Shown: positions 15,339-22,689, counted from the stretch's first letter. The stretch: 25,232 nucleotides of DNA from UBA4742 sp002403895 (GCA_036823295.1 DAISGD010000049.1:1-25232); one strand, 5' to 3'. Notes: generated by a model not told the origin, from the letters alone. Numbers and translations are program-made.

Positions 15339-15872
15339 TCAGTTCCCTGCGGCGAGGTCGTGCAACGTCACCACGGTGCGCCAATTGCGGGTGGTGGCGG
15401 CGTGCCTGCGGTACAGCCCCAGGGCCTGAGGCAGCTTCGTCCTGGCCATGCCGTGGGGCAGGTAGAGGTAGAGCTCGCGGCCCGACACGGCGAAGTCCTC
15501 TGGGGCGAAGGCGGCGCGGTCGACCCCGTCGAAGGCGCCCGCCGGGGCAGGAGCGTCGAGGAAGGTCACATGCAGCTGCGTGGGCTCGGTCGTGGGGAAC
15601 GGGGTCCCGGCGATGACCGTGGCCAACTCCTCAGCCGTACGGAGGGTGAGGGGTACCTCGAACCCCGTGGCGACCGTGATCTGTCGCTCCAGGTCGGAAG
15701 TCAACCGACCTGGCGTGTCGGCTGAATGTCGGAATACGACGTTGCCGCTCTGGATGTAGGTGGTGACATTCTCGGCGCCGGCAGCGGCGAACATGGTGCG
15801 CAGGTCGGCCATGGTGATCTTGCGGTTGCCGCCGACGTTGATCCCGCGGAGCAGCGCCACGTAGGTGGTCAT
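15339..15872 (-). CDS. DUF1697 family protein
   Basis: The 177-aa protein has the DUF1697 hallmark N-terminus TTYVALLRGINVGGNRKITM, then the typical DLRTMFAAAGAENVTTYIQSGNVVF and a second half ending with the usual HGMARTKLP...ATTRNWRTVVTLHDLA. The biochemical role of the family is unknown; these are small cytoplasmic proteins, often single genes. It is transcribed divergently from prfA. The region before its ATG reads GAGGAT-GGAGCC-ATG, which could be either a close Shine-Dalgarno sequence or a degenerate leaderless -10. Nothing suggests cotranscription with its neighbours. It is a likely accessory insertion between the unknown 14290 gene and prfA. Confidence 0.92.
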   Translation of the reverse strand: MTTYVALLRGINVGGNRKITMADLRTMFAAAGAENVTTYIQSGNVVFRHSADTPGRLTSDLERQITVATGFEVPLTLRTAEELATVIAGTPFPTTEPTQLHVTFLDAPAPAGAFDGVDRAAFAPEDFAVSGRELYLYLPHGMARTKLPQALGLYRRHAATTRNWRTVVTLHDLAAGN

Positions 15873-15935
15873 GGCTCCATCCTCGCGGAAGCGGCTCGGG
15901 GGCGGCTACCAGCGGGGGTCGGGGTGGGTGACCAC

Positions 15936-15941
15936 TATCCT
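15936..15941 (+). promoter_or_regulatory. Putative -10 box of prfA; leaderless start
   Basis: TATCCT (TANNNT) is followed by 6 nt (GACGGC) and the GTG at 15948, where release-factor homology begins. There is no Shine-Dalgarno sequence. The geometry is identical to that upstream of hom. Confidence 0.45.
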
Positions 15942-15947
15942 GACGGC

Positions 15948-17021
15948 GTGCATCATCGCCTCGACGACCTGGAGCGGGAGTTCCTCGATGTCGAGGCGCG
16001 CCTGGCCGACCCCGCCCTGCTGGCCGACCAGGGCCGCTACGGCGAGGTTGCGAAGCGCTACAAGGAGCTCGAGGCCATCGTGAGCCGGGCCCGGCAACTG
16101 CGCAGCGCGGAGGAGGATCTGGCCGCGGCCCGGGAGATGTACAACGAGGCTTCGGCCGAGGATCGCGACGAGCTGCGGCCCGAGATCGATGAGGCCGCCG
16201 AGCGCATCGAGCGACTCGATGCCGAGATCAAGCTCCTGTTGTTGCCCCGTGACCCCAACGACGACAAGAACGTGATCTTGGAGGTCCGCGGAGCCGAGGG
16301 CGGCGAGGAAGCCAACCTCTTCGCCCGTGACCTGTTCGAGATGTACCGAGCCTACGCGGCCCGGATGGGATGGCAGTTCGAGGTCCTGGCCGCCAGCCCG
16401 TCGGACATGGGTGGCTTCAGCGAGGTGACCTGCGTGGTGTCGGGGGATGGCGTATGGACTCGCCTCAAGCACGAGGGTGGCCCCCACCGCGTTCAACGGG
16501 TGCCGGAGACCGAGTCGCAGGGACGCATCCACACCTCGTCGGCCACGGTCACCGTCCTGCCCGAGGCGGAGGAGGTCGATATCACCATCGATCCCAACGA
16601 CCTGCAGATCGACGTCTACCGCTCGTCGGGCCCCGGAGGCCAGTCGGTGAACACCACGGACTCCGCGGTGCGCATCACCCACAAGCCGACTGGCACGGTG
16701 GTGGCCATGCAGGACGAAAAGAGCCAGATCCAGAATCGGGCCAAGGCGCTACAGGTGCTGCGCTCGCGCCTGCTCAAACTCGAGCAGGACCGGCAGTCCG
16801 CGGAACTGTCGGACGCACGGCGAGGCCAGGTGGGCGGGGGCGGTCGTTCCGAGAAGATCCGTACCTACAACTTCAAGGAGAACCGGGTGACCGATCACCG
16901 CATCGGGCTCACGCTCTACAAGCTGGACAAGATCTTGGCCGGCGATCTCGACGTCGTCGTCGACGCTCTCGTGGCCGATGAGCGCAGCCGCCAGTTGCAG
17001 GATGACGACGCCACCGTCTGA
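15948..17021 (+). CDS. prfA: Peptide chain release factor 1
   Basis: Class I release factor that recognises UAA and UAG and triggers peptide hydrolysis on the ribosome. The 357 aa match the usual RF1 length. Domain 1 is the N-terminal coiled helical region. The codon-recognition PxT motif is PET at 186-188 in RVPETESQGRIHTSSA, the RF1 form rather than the SPF of RF2. The catalytic GGQ is at 230-232 in SSGPGGQSVNTTDSAVRI, and its glutamine is the substrate of PrmC. The GTG at 15948 was chosen because homology (HHRLDDLEREF) begins there and a TANNNT box is 6 nt upstream. The frame is open to 15726 but that part is antisense to the DUF1697 gene. It overlaps prmC, which modifies it. Confidence 0.96.
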   Translation: MHHRLDDLEREFLDVEARLADPALLADQGRYGEVAKRYKELEAIVSRARQLRSAEEDLAAAREMYNEASAEDRDELRPEIDEAAERIERLDAEIKLLLLPRDPNDDKNVILEVRGAEGGEEANLFARDLFEMYRAYAARMGWQFEVLAASPSDMGGFSEVTCVVSGDGVWTRLKHEGGPHRVQRVPETESQGRIHTSSATVTVLPEAEEVDITIDPNDLQIDVYRSSGPGGQSVNTTDSAVRITHKPTGTVVAMQDEKSQIQNRAKALQVLRSRLLKLEQDRQSAELSDARRGQVGGGGRSEKIRTYNFKENRVTDHRIGLTLYKLDKILAGDLDVVVDALVADERSRQLQDDDATV

Positions 17022-17907
17022 CGGAGACGGCACGGTCTCCTGGCGGGCCCTGCAGGCCGAGGCGGCCCGCCGGCTGGCCGACGCGGGACTGGGCCGCCCT
17101 GAGGTGGACGCCCGTTGGATCGTGGAGGAGGCGTCGGGGTTCGAAGGGGCCGAGTACGTGCTCGGGCTGGACCAGCCCGCCACGGTTCGGGGGGTGGCCC
17201 GGTTCGATCGGCTGGTCGCCCGTCGACTGGCGGGCGAGCCCCTGCAGTACGTCCTCGGTCGGTGGGGGTTCCGATCGCTCGATCTCATGGTCGACCGGCG
17301 GGTGCTGATCCCCCGCCCCGAGACCGAGCAGGTGGTGGGCGTCGCCCTGGACGAGCTCGACCGTCTGGGGGCGGAACGCCCGGGCTCGCCCCTGTTGGTG
17401 GCCGATCTTGGTACCGGCTCTGGTGCCATCGGACTGTCCATTGCCGCCGAGCGGCCCCGAACCGTGGTGTGGGCCACAGATGTCTCTCCCGAGGCGCTCG
17501 CGGTAGCCGGCGCCAATCTCGCGGGGTTGGGCCGGGCTGCCACCCGGGTCCGGCTGGTCGAAGGCTTGTGGTTCCAAGCGCTCCCCCCCGACCTTGCCGG
17601 CACCTTGGACCTGGTCGTCTCCAACCCGCCCTATGTGGCCCCGTCGGACCCGTTGCCCCGGGAGGTGGCCGACTGGGAGCCGGTGGGGGCTCTGATCCCC
17701 GGACCCACCGGCCTGGAGGCGCTGACCGAACTGGTGGATCAGGCCCCGCGTTGGCTCGGCCGTCCGGGCGTGTTGGTGGTGGAACTAGCTCCCGACCAGG
17801 CCGCCGTGATCGCCGCCGCCGCGCACCGAGCCGGATTCGGGGACGTGCGGGTGGAACAGGATCTGGCCGGTCGCGACCGGGCGGTGGTGGCCCGGATCGA
17901 CGCCTGA
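17002..17907 (+). CDS. prmC: Release factor glutamine methyltransferase
   Basis: SAM-dependent enzyme that N5-methylates the GGQ glutamine of RF1 and RF2. The 301-aa protein has an N-terminal helical substrate-binding domain (WRALQAEAARRL, GEPLQYVLGRWGFRSLDLMVDRRVLIPRPETE) and a Rossmann methyltransferase domain with the SAM motif VADLGTGSGAIGLSIA. The catalytic NPPY is at 208-211 in SNPPYVAP. ATG at 17002 overlaps the prfA end by 20 nt. An in-frame ATG at 16978 would add 8 residues and enlarge the overlap, and neither has a clear ribosome-binding site, so coupling to prfA translation is probable. The prfA-prmC pairing of substrate and modifier is widely conserved. Confidence 0.94.
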   Translation: MTTPPSDGDGTVSWRALQAEAARRLADAGLGRPEVDARWIVEEASGFEGAEYVLGLDQPATVRGVARFDRLVARRLAGEPLQYVLGRWGFRSLDLMVDRRVLIPRPETEQVVGVALDELDRLGAERPGSPLLVADLGTGSGAIGLSIAAERPRTVVWATDVSPEALAVAGANLAGLGRAATRVRLVEGLWFQALPPDLAGTLDLVVSNPPYVAPSDPLPREVADWEPVGALIPGPTGLEALTELVDQAPRWLGRPGVLVVELAPDQAAVIAAAAHRAGFGDVRVEQDLAGRDRAVVARIDA

Positions 17908-17935
17908 GGATCAGTCCCCCGCGTCAGCCCAAGAG

Positions 17936-18676
17936 TCAGGTAGTGAACGTCATGCTGTCTTTGAAGCGGGGGAAGCTTGGGTTGTCCGAGTAGATCGACT
18001 GCGACTGCAGAACGTAGAGCGTCTGGCCCTTCAGGAACATGATCGTCCGCTGGGACGCATCCTTGCCGAACAGCGGGATGTTCTTGATCTTGTAGTCGAG
18101 CGCCGGATAGCCCTGGAAGGTGGTGTCGGTGCGCTTGTCGACCTCGCCCGTCCCGTAGATCCACGCGTCACCCAAGCGGTTGAGGGTGGCCTGGGCGTTC
18201 TCGCCCGGCACCGGGATCACCTTGCCGTACTCGACCGTCAGCCGCGTGTCGGTCCCAATGTGGGCCGACCAGCCAACCATCCGGCCGTTCTCCACCGGCG
18301 GGTACAGGACGTAGTCGGCCGTCGCCTCACCGGGCATGTCGATGGTGAAGCCACCCTCCGCGTCGGCGACCTGGTTCCATCCATCGTCCTTGGAGGCCAG
18401 GGACGGGACCCACTCGCCCACCTTGTTGCGAATGCGGCCATAGCTGAGGCCACCGGTGGTGAAGCCGAGCACCACCGCCAGGATGCCCAGGCCGATCACG
18501 ACGCCCAGGCCGACCAGCACCATGCCGCCGACGCCCTTCTTTTCCTTCATGGGCGCGGCCGTCTTCTGTGGCGTCACCGTGTCGACCGTTCCGTCCATGA
18601 CATACCCGCAGAGCCGGCAGGTCGCCGGTGGATCTTTGTGCCCGGCCCCGCATTGCGGGCAACGGTATTTGGCCAT
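17936..18676 (-). CDS. Zinc-ribbon, single-pass membrane protein with PsbP-like extracellular domain
   Basis: The 246-aa protein of unknown function has a clear three-part design. An N-terminal zinc ribbon has C6, C9, C20 and C23 (YRCPQCG...CRLCG). A Lys-rich linker is followed by one membrane helix (about 50-72, GMVLVGLGVVIGLGILAVVL). The exported domain (about 90-246) has FTIDMPGEATADY, a central YPALDYKI strand and a FKDSMTFTT ending. That layout resembles PsbP/DUF1795-like lipid- or protein-binding folds seen in actinobacterial secreted proteins; this match is by eye. With no signal peptide cleavage, the ribbon should stay in the cytoplasm. GGAGGGAG 7 nt before the ATG is a strong ribosome-binding site. 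It is convergent with prmC. Confidence 0.82.
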   Translation of the reverse strand: MAKYRCPQCGAGHKDPPATCRLCGYVMDGTVDTVTPQKTAAPMKEKKGVGGMVLVGLGVVIGLGILAVVLGFTTGGLSYGRIRNKVGEWVPSLASKDDGWNQVADAEGGFTIDMPGEATADYVLYPPVENGRMVGWSAHIGTDTRLTVEYGKVIPVPGENAQATLNRLGDAWIYGTGEVDKRTDTTFQGYPALDYKIKNIPLFGKDASQRTIMFLKGQTLYVLQSQSIYSDNPSFPRFKDSMTFTT

Positions 18677-18711
18677 CGGTCAACTCCCTCCGGTTCGCAC
18701 GTGGTCGACAG

Positions 18712-18717
18712 ACCGTA
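18712..18717 (-). promoter_or_regulatory. Putative -10 box of the zinc-ribbon membrane protein gene
   Basis: On the minus strand TACGGT (TANNNT) lies 35 nt upstream of the ATG at 18676, with the strong ribosome-binding site GGAGGGAG (18691-18684) between. No -35 box is obvious. Confidence 0.3.
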
Positions 18718-18788
18718 GCAACTCCGCGAGGGTGCAGGAGTTGACGGTCTGGCTCTCGCGTCGGCTGGAGCGCCCCCGACCTTGAGCC

Positions 18789-19838
18789 TCAGGGTCCAGG
18801 CTCGACCAGGATCTTGGCGTGTGCGTCCGGATCGGCGAGGTCGGCGAAGGCTTGGGGAACGCCGTCGATCCCCACCGATCCGGTGATGAGGGGATCGACG
18901 TCGAGCTCTCCGTCGGCGATCCGGCGCAGGCTCTCGGCGAACTCCATCGGGTCGTAGGCGAGCGCGAACTGGATGTTCAGCTCCTTGCTGATGGCGATGA
19001 ACGGGCGCACGGTGTCGGGCTGCATGCATACGCCCACCACCAGGATCTGGCTGTTGCGGGGAGCGGTGCGGATGGCGTCGTCGATCATGCCGGGCACGCC
19101 TACGGCTTCGAAGATGACCAGCGGGCCTTTGGTGCCCAGGCGGCGCCACGCATCGAGCGCATGCTCGGTGCCGGGGTCGACGACGTCATGGGCGCCCATG
19201 GTGAGGGCCAGCGCCCGGCGGGTGGGTGAGAAGTCGGCGGCGATGATCGTCTCGACCCCCATCGCTCGTAAGGCGGCGATCACGGCGAGGCCGACCGGAC
19301 CGGTTCCCAACACGACGGCGGCGTGCGCCGGGGTCACCTGCGACTTGTTGACGGCGTGAAGACCGACCGCCATTGGTTCGGTCAGCGCCGCCCGCCGGGC
19401 CGAGAGCCCGTTGGGCACTTTGAGGGCCAGCAGGTCGTTGAGCACCATGAGCTCGCCGTAGCCGCCGGGGTAGTCATTGGAATAGCCGACCGCATGCAGG
19501 CCACCCACGTCGAAGGCGACCGGCATCGAGACCACCACATCGCCCACCGCGCAGTTGCCCACGTTGTCCCCCACCTCGAGTACCTCGGCGGCGAACTCGT
19601 GACCCATCACGACGTCCCGGGTGAGATCCATGATGTGTGGGGTGGGCATGCCGTCGTCGGGCACCATCGGTGTTTCGTAGACCATCTCCACCATCAGGTC
19701 GCCGTGGGCCAGGGCGTGGAGATCCGAGCCGCAGATCCCGCAGGCCAGCGTCCTGACCAGGATCTGGCCGGCCGCCGGTCGGGGCTCGGCGATGTCGTCG
19801 ACCACCAGCTCGCCGCGGCGCATGACCGCTGCCTTCAT
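18789..19838 (-). CDS. Zinc-dependent alcohol dehydrogenase (MDR family) without the structural-zinc lobe
   Basis: The 349-aa medium-chain dehydrogenase oxidises or reduces an alcohol/carbonyl substrate with NAD(P); the substrate is unknown. The catalytic zinc site is visible: C36 in CGICGSDLH, and the H and E of MGHEFAAEV. The nucleotide-binding loop is VVLGTGPVGLAVIAAL. The four-cysteine structural-zinc loop normally found near residues 90-110 is absent; this stretch reads VSMPVAFDVGGLHAVGYSND instead. ATG at 19838 follows GAGGGGGGACC and starts MKAAVMRRGEL, typical of the family. The frame is open to 19934 without homology. A TACCGT box (19896-19891, minus) may be its -10. It is divergent from the cyclic-nucleotide-binding gene. 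Confidence 0.9.
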   Translation of the reverse strand: MKAAVMRRGELVVDDIAEPRPAAGQILVRTLACGICGSDLHALAHGDLMVEMVYETPMVPDDGMPTPHIMDLTRDVVMGHEFAAEVLEVGDNVGNCAVGDVVVSMPVAFDVGGLHAVGYSNDYPGGYGELMVLNDLLALKVPNGLSARRAALTEPMAVGLHAVNKSQVTPAHAAVVLGTGPVGLAVIAALRAMGVETIIAADFSPTRRALALTMGAHDVVDPGTEHALDAWRRLGTKGPLVIFEAVGVPGMIDDAIRTAPRNSQILVVGVCMQPDTVRPFIAISKELNIQFALAYDPMEFAESLRRIADGELDVDPLITGSVGIDGVPQAFADLADPDAHAKILVEPGP

Positions 19839-19925
19839 GGTCCCCCCTCGTGTCCATCGTGGTGTGGCCGTGCTCCCCGGCTCCCGGCCCACGGTATCGG
19901 CCCCGCGCCGGCCCGTGGGCTGGCC

Positions 19926-19931
19926 TACGAT
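19926..19931 (+). promoter_or_regulatory. Putative -10 box of the cyclic-nucleotide-binding protein gene
   Basis: TACGAT (TANNNT) lies 51 nt before the ATG at 19982, within the 143-nt divergent region shared with the alcohol dehydrogenase gene. The ribosome-binding site is GGGGGA at 19970-19975. Confidence 0.3.
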
Positions 19932-19981
19932 CACGCGACGCGTCGACGTCGCCGTCGTGACGAGATCCAGGGGGATCCACC

Positions 19982-20404
19982 ATGTTCGGGAATCGCAAGA
20001 AGGCTGTCGACGGGGTGGCCAAGCTGGCCGGGGTGCCGTTCTTCGATGGGTTCTCCCGCGACGAAATGCAGCGCGTGGCCGAACTGGCCGACGACGTCGA
20101 TGCCGAGAAGGGCGCGGTCCTGGTCGATCAGGGACGCGTGGGCCAGGAGTGCTACGTCATCCTCGACGGCGAGGCCAGTGTCTACGTGAGCGGCGAACAC
20201 GTGGCTACCTCCGGGCCGGGCTCGATGGTGGGGGAGATGGCGCTCGTCGAGCACAAGCCCCGCAACGCCACCGTGGTGGCCGACACCCCGATGAAGCTCA
20301 TCGCCTTCGACACCAAGCACTTCAAGCAGCTGCTCGAGGAGATGCCCAAGGCCCACGACCGGGTCATGGAGACGCTGGCCGCCCGCATCCGATCCGACTC
20401 CTGA
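19982..20404 (+). CDS. Stand-alone cyclic nucleotide-binding domain protein
   Basis: The 140-aa protein consists almost entirely of one Crp/cNMP-binding beta-barrel. LAGVPFFDGFSRDEMQRVA is the typical entry helix, and GQECYVILDGEASVYVSG gives the barrel strands. The phosphate-binding cassette is GEMALVEHKPRNATVVA with G84, E85 and R94, the residues that contact the cyclic phosphate and ribose, so cAMP or cGMP binding is plausible. There is no helix-turn-helix and no effector domain; a short C-terminal helix (KAHDRVMETLAARI) ends it. It must work through a partner or as a sensor subunit. It has its own promoter candidate and ribosome-binding site. The partner is not evident from the neighbours. 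Confidence 0.88.
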   Translation: MFGNRKKAVDGVAKLAGVPFFDGFSRDEMQRVAELADDVDAEKGAVLVDQGRVGQECYVILDGEASVYVSGEHVATSGPGSMVGEMALVEHKPRNATVVADTPMKLIAFDTKHFKQLLEEMPKAHDRVMETLAARIRSDS

Positions 20405-20507
20405 GCCCGGCGGGCCCGCAGTGACAATTCGCGGCGCGCCCGTTGCGGAGCCCCTGGCCACGTGGGAGGGTTCGTTGTCATCATCCCCGGGCAGATAGGA
20501 GCCAGCG

Positions 20508-20900
20508 ATGGCGGAGTTTCCCGCAATCGGTCATGTGGCGTTGACGGTCAGCGACCTGGGAGTGAGCGTCCCGTGGTACCGCGAGCTGATTGGAGCCGAC
20601 CCGGTCCTCGACGAGGACACGGGTGCGTTCCACCATACGGTCTTCCTTGTGGGTGGCACGTTGGTCGGTCTTCACCAATTCGATGGTCGGCCGGTTGATT
20701 CGGCGTTCAGCGAGTTCCGAGCTGGCCTGGACCACCTGGCTTTCGGGTGCGAAAACCGCACCGAACTCGAGGAGTGGGCGCGTCGTCTCGACGAGCTCGG
20801 AATCACCCACGGCGGAATCGTGGAAGCAGCGTACGGTTCTGGGTTGTCATTCCGCGACCCAGACAACATCGCACTGGAGTTCTTCGCCCCGCCCGGCTGA
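20508..20900 (+). CDS. VOC/glyoxalase-fold metalloenzyme
   Basis: The 130-aa protein contains two beta-alpha-beta-beta-beta modules of the vicinal oxygen chelate superfamily. Likely metal ligands at the expected places are H9 (GHVALTVSDL), H56 (VGLHQF), H76 (LDHLAFG) and E124 (NIALEFFAPP). The ending FRDPDNIALEFF is the family signature. Substrates in this superfamily range from methylglyoxal-glutathione to extradiol and antibiotic compounds, and the sequence does not decide which. The ATG follows TAGGAG by about 8 nt. It converges with the thiolase-like gene, and the 73-nt gap between them shows a perfect 10-bp palindrome (20954-20963) but no U-tract. Confidence 0.9.
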   Translation: MAEFPAIGHVALTVSDLGVSVPWYRELIGADPVLDEDTGAFHHTVFLVGGTLVGLHQFDGRPVDSAFSEFRAGLDHLAFGCENRTELEEWARRLDELGITHGGIVEAAYGSGLSFRDPDNIALEFFAPPG

Positions 20901-20973
20901 AGAACCAACCAGGAACGACCGTTTCGATAGGCAGCGGCAACCGTCTGCGGCGGCCAGCGCTGGAAGCCGGGGA

Positions 20974-22464
20974 TTACGTCAGGTGGACGTGGCCGTCGGC
21001 GTCGAGGTCGGCGGCACGGCCCACGGCCTCGGTGGCGATGAGCTCGTCCATGGTGGGGCGATCGTGGGTCGAGCCCCAGGCGCGGGCACCGTCGGGTGTG
21101 AGCAGGGCGAAGAGCCCCGTCTCGGGCTGGCCGTCACGGTCGTGCATGACGGTGTAGGTCTCGACGGTGACGCGGCCCTCGTGGTCGCCGGCGGGAGACC
21201 GGCTGGGGGTGGCGTCCACCGCCGCCTGGAGGTCCTCGTGGCGGAATCCGTTGGCCGGCGGCGTGGTGCCATACACCCCGAAGGCGTGTTTGGTGGTGTA
21301 GCCACCGTTGGCGGTGCACATCCCGAACGCGCCCGGGTCCTTCCGCAGCAGCCCGGCCATCGTGGCGATGGCGTGCATCGGATAGTTGTTCCATGGACCG
21401 CCGGCGAAGCTCATGCCGCCAGTGACCGTGAGCGGTCGGTCCAGATCCAGGCCCAGTTCGGCCGCCGCGATCTGAACCGCCGACGGGAAGCAGGAGTACA
21501 GATCGACGTAGGCCAGGTCGTCGACCCCCACGCCGGCCAACTCGAGGGCGCGACCGCCGGCCAGACGGATGGCCGGTGACGAGCACAGGTCGGCCCGGTT
21601 CGACATGAACCAGTGGTCGTGGGCGTCCGCGCCGGCCTGGGGGAACAGCCACCGGTCCCGGGACACGCCGAGGGAAGCGGCGGCGGCCACCGAACAGAGG
21701 ATCAGACCCGCTCCCTGTTCGACCATGTTGTTGGAGTTCATCCGCTTCGTGTACGGATACCCGATCATCCGGTTGTCCGGCGTCGGGGCGGCGATCTCCT
21801 CGGGCGTGTAGGACTGGCGGATCCAGGCGTTGGGGTTGGCGGCCGCCACCTCGCTGAAGCGCGACCAGAGGGAGGCGGCGTGGTGCCGCTGGGCCTCCGG
21901 GCTGCGGCCGGCCTTGGCCCGCAGGGCGATCTCGAACATGGGGTAGACCTGGACAGGCATGAACACGCCCCGGTTGATCTCGCCGGGGGCCGACAGTGAG
22001 GTCTCGTCACCCATCGTCAGGGTGGGCACCGTCCCGTCGGGCTGCTTCGTCCACGCCAGGTCGGTTCCGGCCGAGCGCGACGACGTCCGTGAGCGCCAGG
22101 CCTCGGCCCCGGTGACGAGGACGATGTCGGCCCGCCCGGCCTGGATGTCGGCGGCGGTCAGGTTCACCACCGACTGCGCGTAGTTGCCACCCATGACCGT
22201 GTACACGGTCTGGCGAGGGTTGGCACCCACCCGCTCACCCACGAGGGCTCCGGGGTCTCCGTAGCGCCACGACAGCTGGCAGATGGCCCGGACGGAGTCG
22301 GCCCGGGCCAGCGCCACCGAGACCCCGCTGTCGCGCTCGGCCCGGCGCAGCGCCTCCACCATCAGGTCGACCGGCTCAAGGACCTCGGCGCCCTGGTCGA
22401 CGCGTTGGCTCAGCTGTCCGGTGCCGATCAGGACGGGCGTGCGCGGATCGAGGCCGTCGGCCAT
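20974..22464 (-). CDS. Thiolase-like protein with extra C-terminal domain, lacking the nucleophilic cysteine
   Basis: The 496-aa protein is of the acetyl-CoA acetyltransferase/thiolase superfamily. The thiolase fold is recognisable from TPVLIGTGQLSQ at the N-terminus, the ALARADSVRAICQLSW region, YVDLYSCFPSAVQ (in place of NEAF-type sequence), NNYPMHAIATM with the conserved-position H364, and GMCTANGGYTTKHA with C383. The acyl-accepting cysteine of the first half is missing: the loop reads YTVMGGNYAQS (88-98). A C-terminal extension of about 80 residues follows the thiolase domain. This matches the mycobacterial thiolase-like protein type 1 group, some of which lack normal thiolase activity (family knowledge). 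It may act on CoA thioesters in fatty-acid or sterol side-chain metabolism, but the function is open. ATG at 22464 follows GGGGGA. Confidence 0.87.
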   Translation of the reverse strand: MADGLDPRTPVLIGTGQLSQRVDQGAEVLEPVDLMVEALRRAERDSGVSVALARADSVRAICQLSWRYGDPGALVGERVGANPRQTVYTVMGGNYAQSVVNLTAADIQAGRADIVLVTGAEAWRSRTSSRSAGTDLAWTKQPDGTVPTLTMGDETSLSAPGEINRGVFMPVQVYPMFEIALRAKAGRSPEAQRHHAASLWSRFSEVAAANPNAWIRQSYTPEEIAAPTPDNRMIGYPYTKRMNSNNMVEQGAGLILCSVAAAASLGVSRDRWLFPQAGADAHDHWFMSNRADLCSSPAIRLAGGRALELAGVGVDDLAYVDLYSCFPSAVQIAAAELGLDLDRPLTVTGGMSFAGGPWNNYPMHAIATMAGLLRKDPGAFGMCTANGGYTTKHAFGVYGTTPPANGFRHEDLQAAVDATPSRSPAGDHEGRVTVETYTVMHDRDGQPETGLFALLTPDGARAWGSTHDRPTMDELIATEAVGRAADLDADGHVHLT

Positions 22465-22512
22465 GGGGTCCCCCAGGGAGCGGCGGGGTGTCGGGCCCCG
22501 CGAAAGATCGGT

Positions 22513-22544
22513 CGGTCGGTCGTTCTGCGGTCGGTCGTTTGCGG
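22513..22544. repeat. Short tandem repeat in the thiolase-like/glyA divergent region
   Basis: CGGTCGGTCGTTCTG (22513-22527) is followed at once by CGGTCGGTCGTTTG (22528-22541), then CGG. The inner unit GGTC is itself repeated. It lies in the 5' leader of the thiolase-like gene. It could be an operator or simple slippage. Confidence 0.45.
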
Positions 22545-22561
22545 AGCGACCGCCGGCGCCG

Positions 22562-22567
22562 ACCCTA
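22562..22567 (-). promoter_or_regulatory. Putative -10 box of the thiolase-like gene
   Basis: TAGGGT on the minus strand lies about 98 nt upstream of the start at 22464. It and the glyA box at 22588 lie back to back in the 225-nt divergent region. Confidence 0.25.
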
Positions 22568-22587
22568 GCGGCAGCCGGGTCGATCAC

Positions 22588-22593
22588 TACACT
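22588..22593 (+). promoter_or_regulatory. Putative -10 box of glyA
   Basis: TACACT (TANNNT) lies 96 nt upstream of the glyA ATG, giving a leader of about 90 nt. I see no glycine or other riboswitch core in that leader. Confidence 0.3.
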
Positions 22594-22689
22594 GGATCGG
22601 CGATGTCATCGAGGGCGAGCCCGTGGCCCGCGGTCTCGCCGGACCGGCCGACATCTGATCTGCCTATCGCCTTCGAGGAGTGTTTCCCC

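Noticed and set aside
15726..15947. N-terminal extension of prfA by 74 codons
   Set aside because: It is antisense to the DUF1697 gene, and RF1 homology starts only at the GTG at 15948.
22405..22689. N-terminal extension of glyA by 95 codons
   Set aside because: It overlaps the start region of the divergent thiolase-like gene and lacks SHMT homology. GAGGAG before the ATG at 22690 marks the true start.
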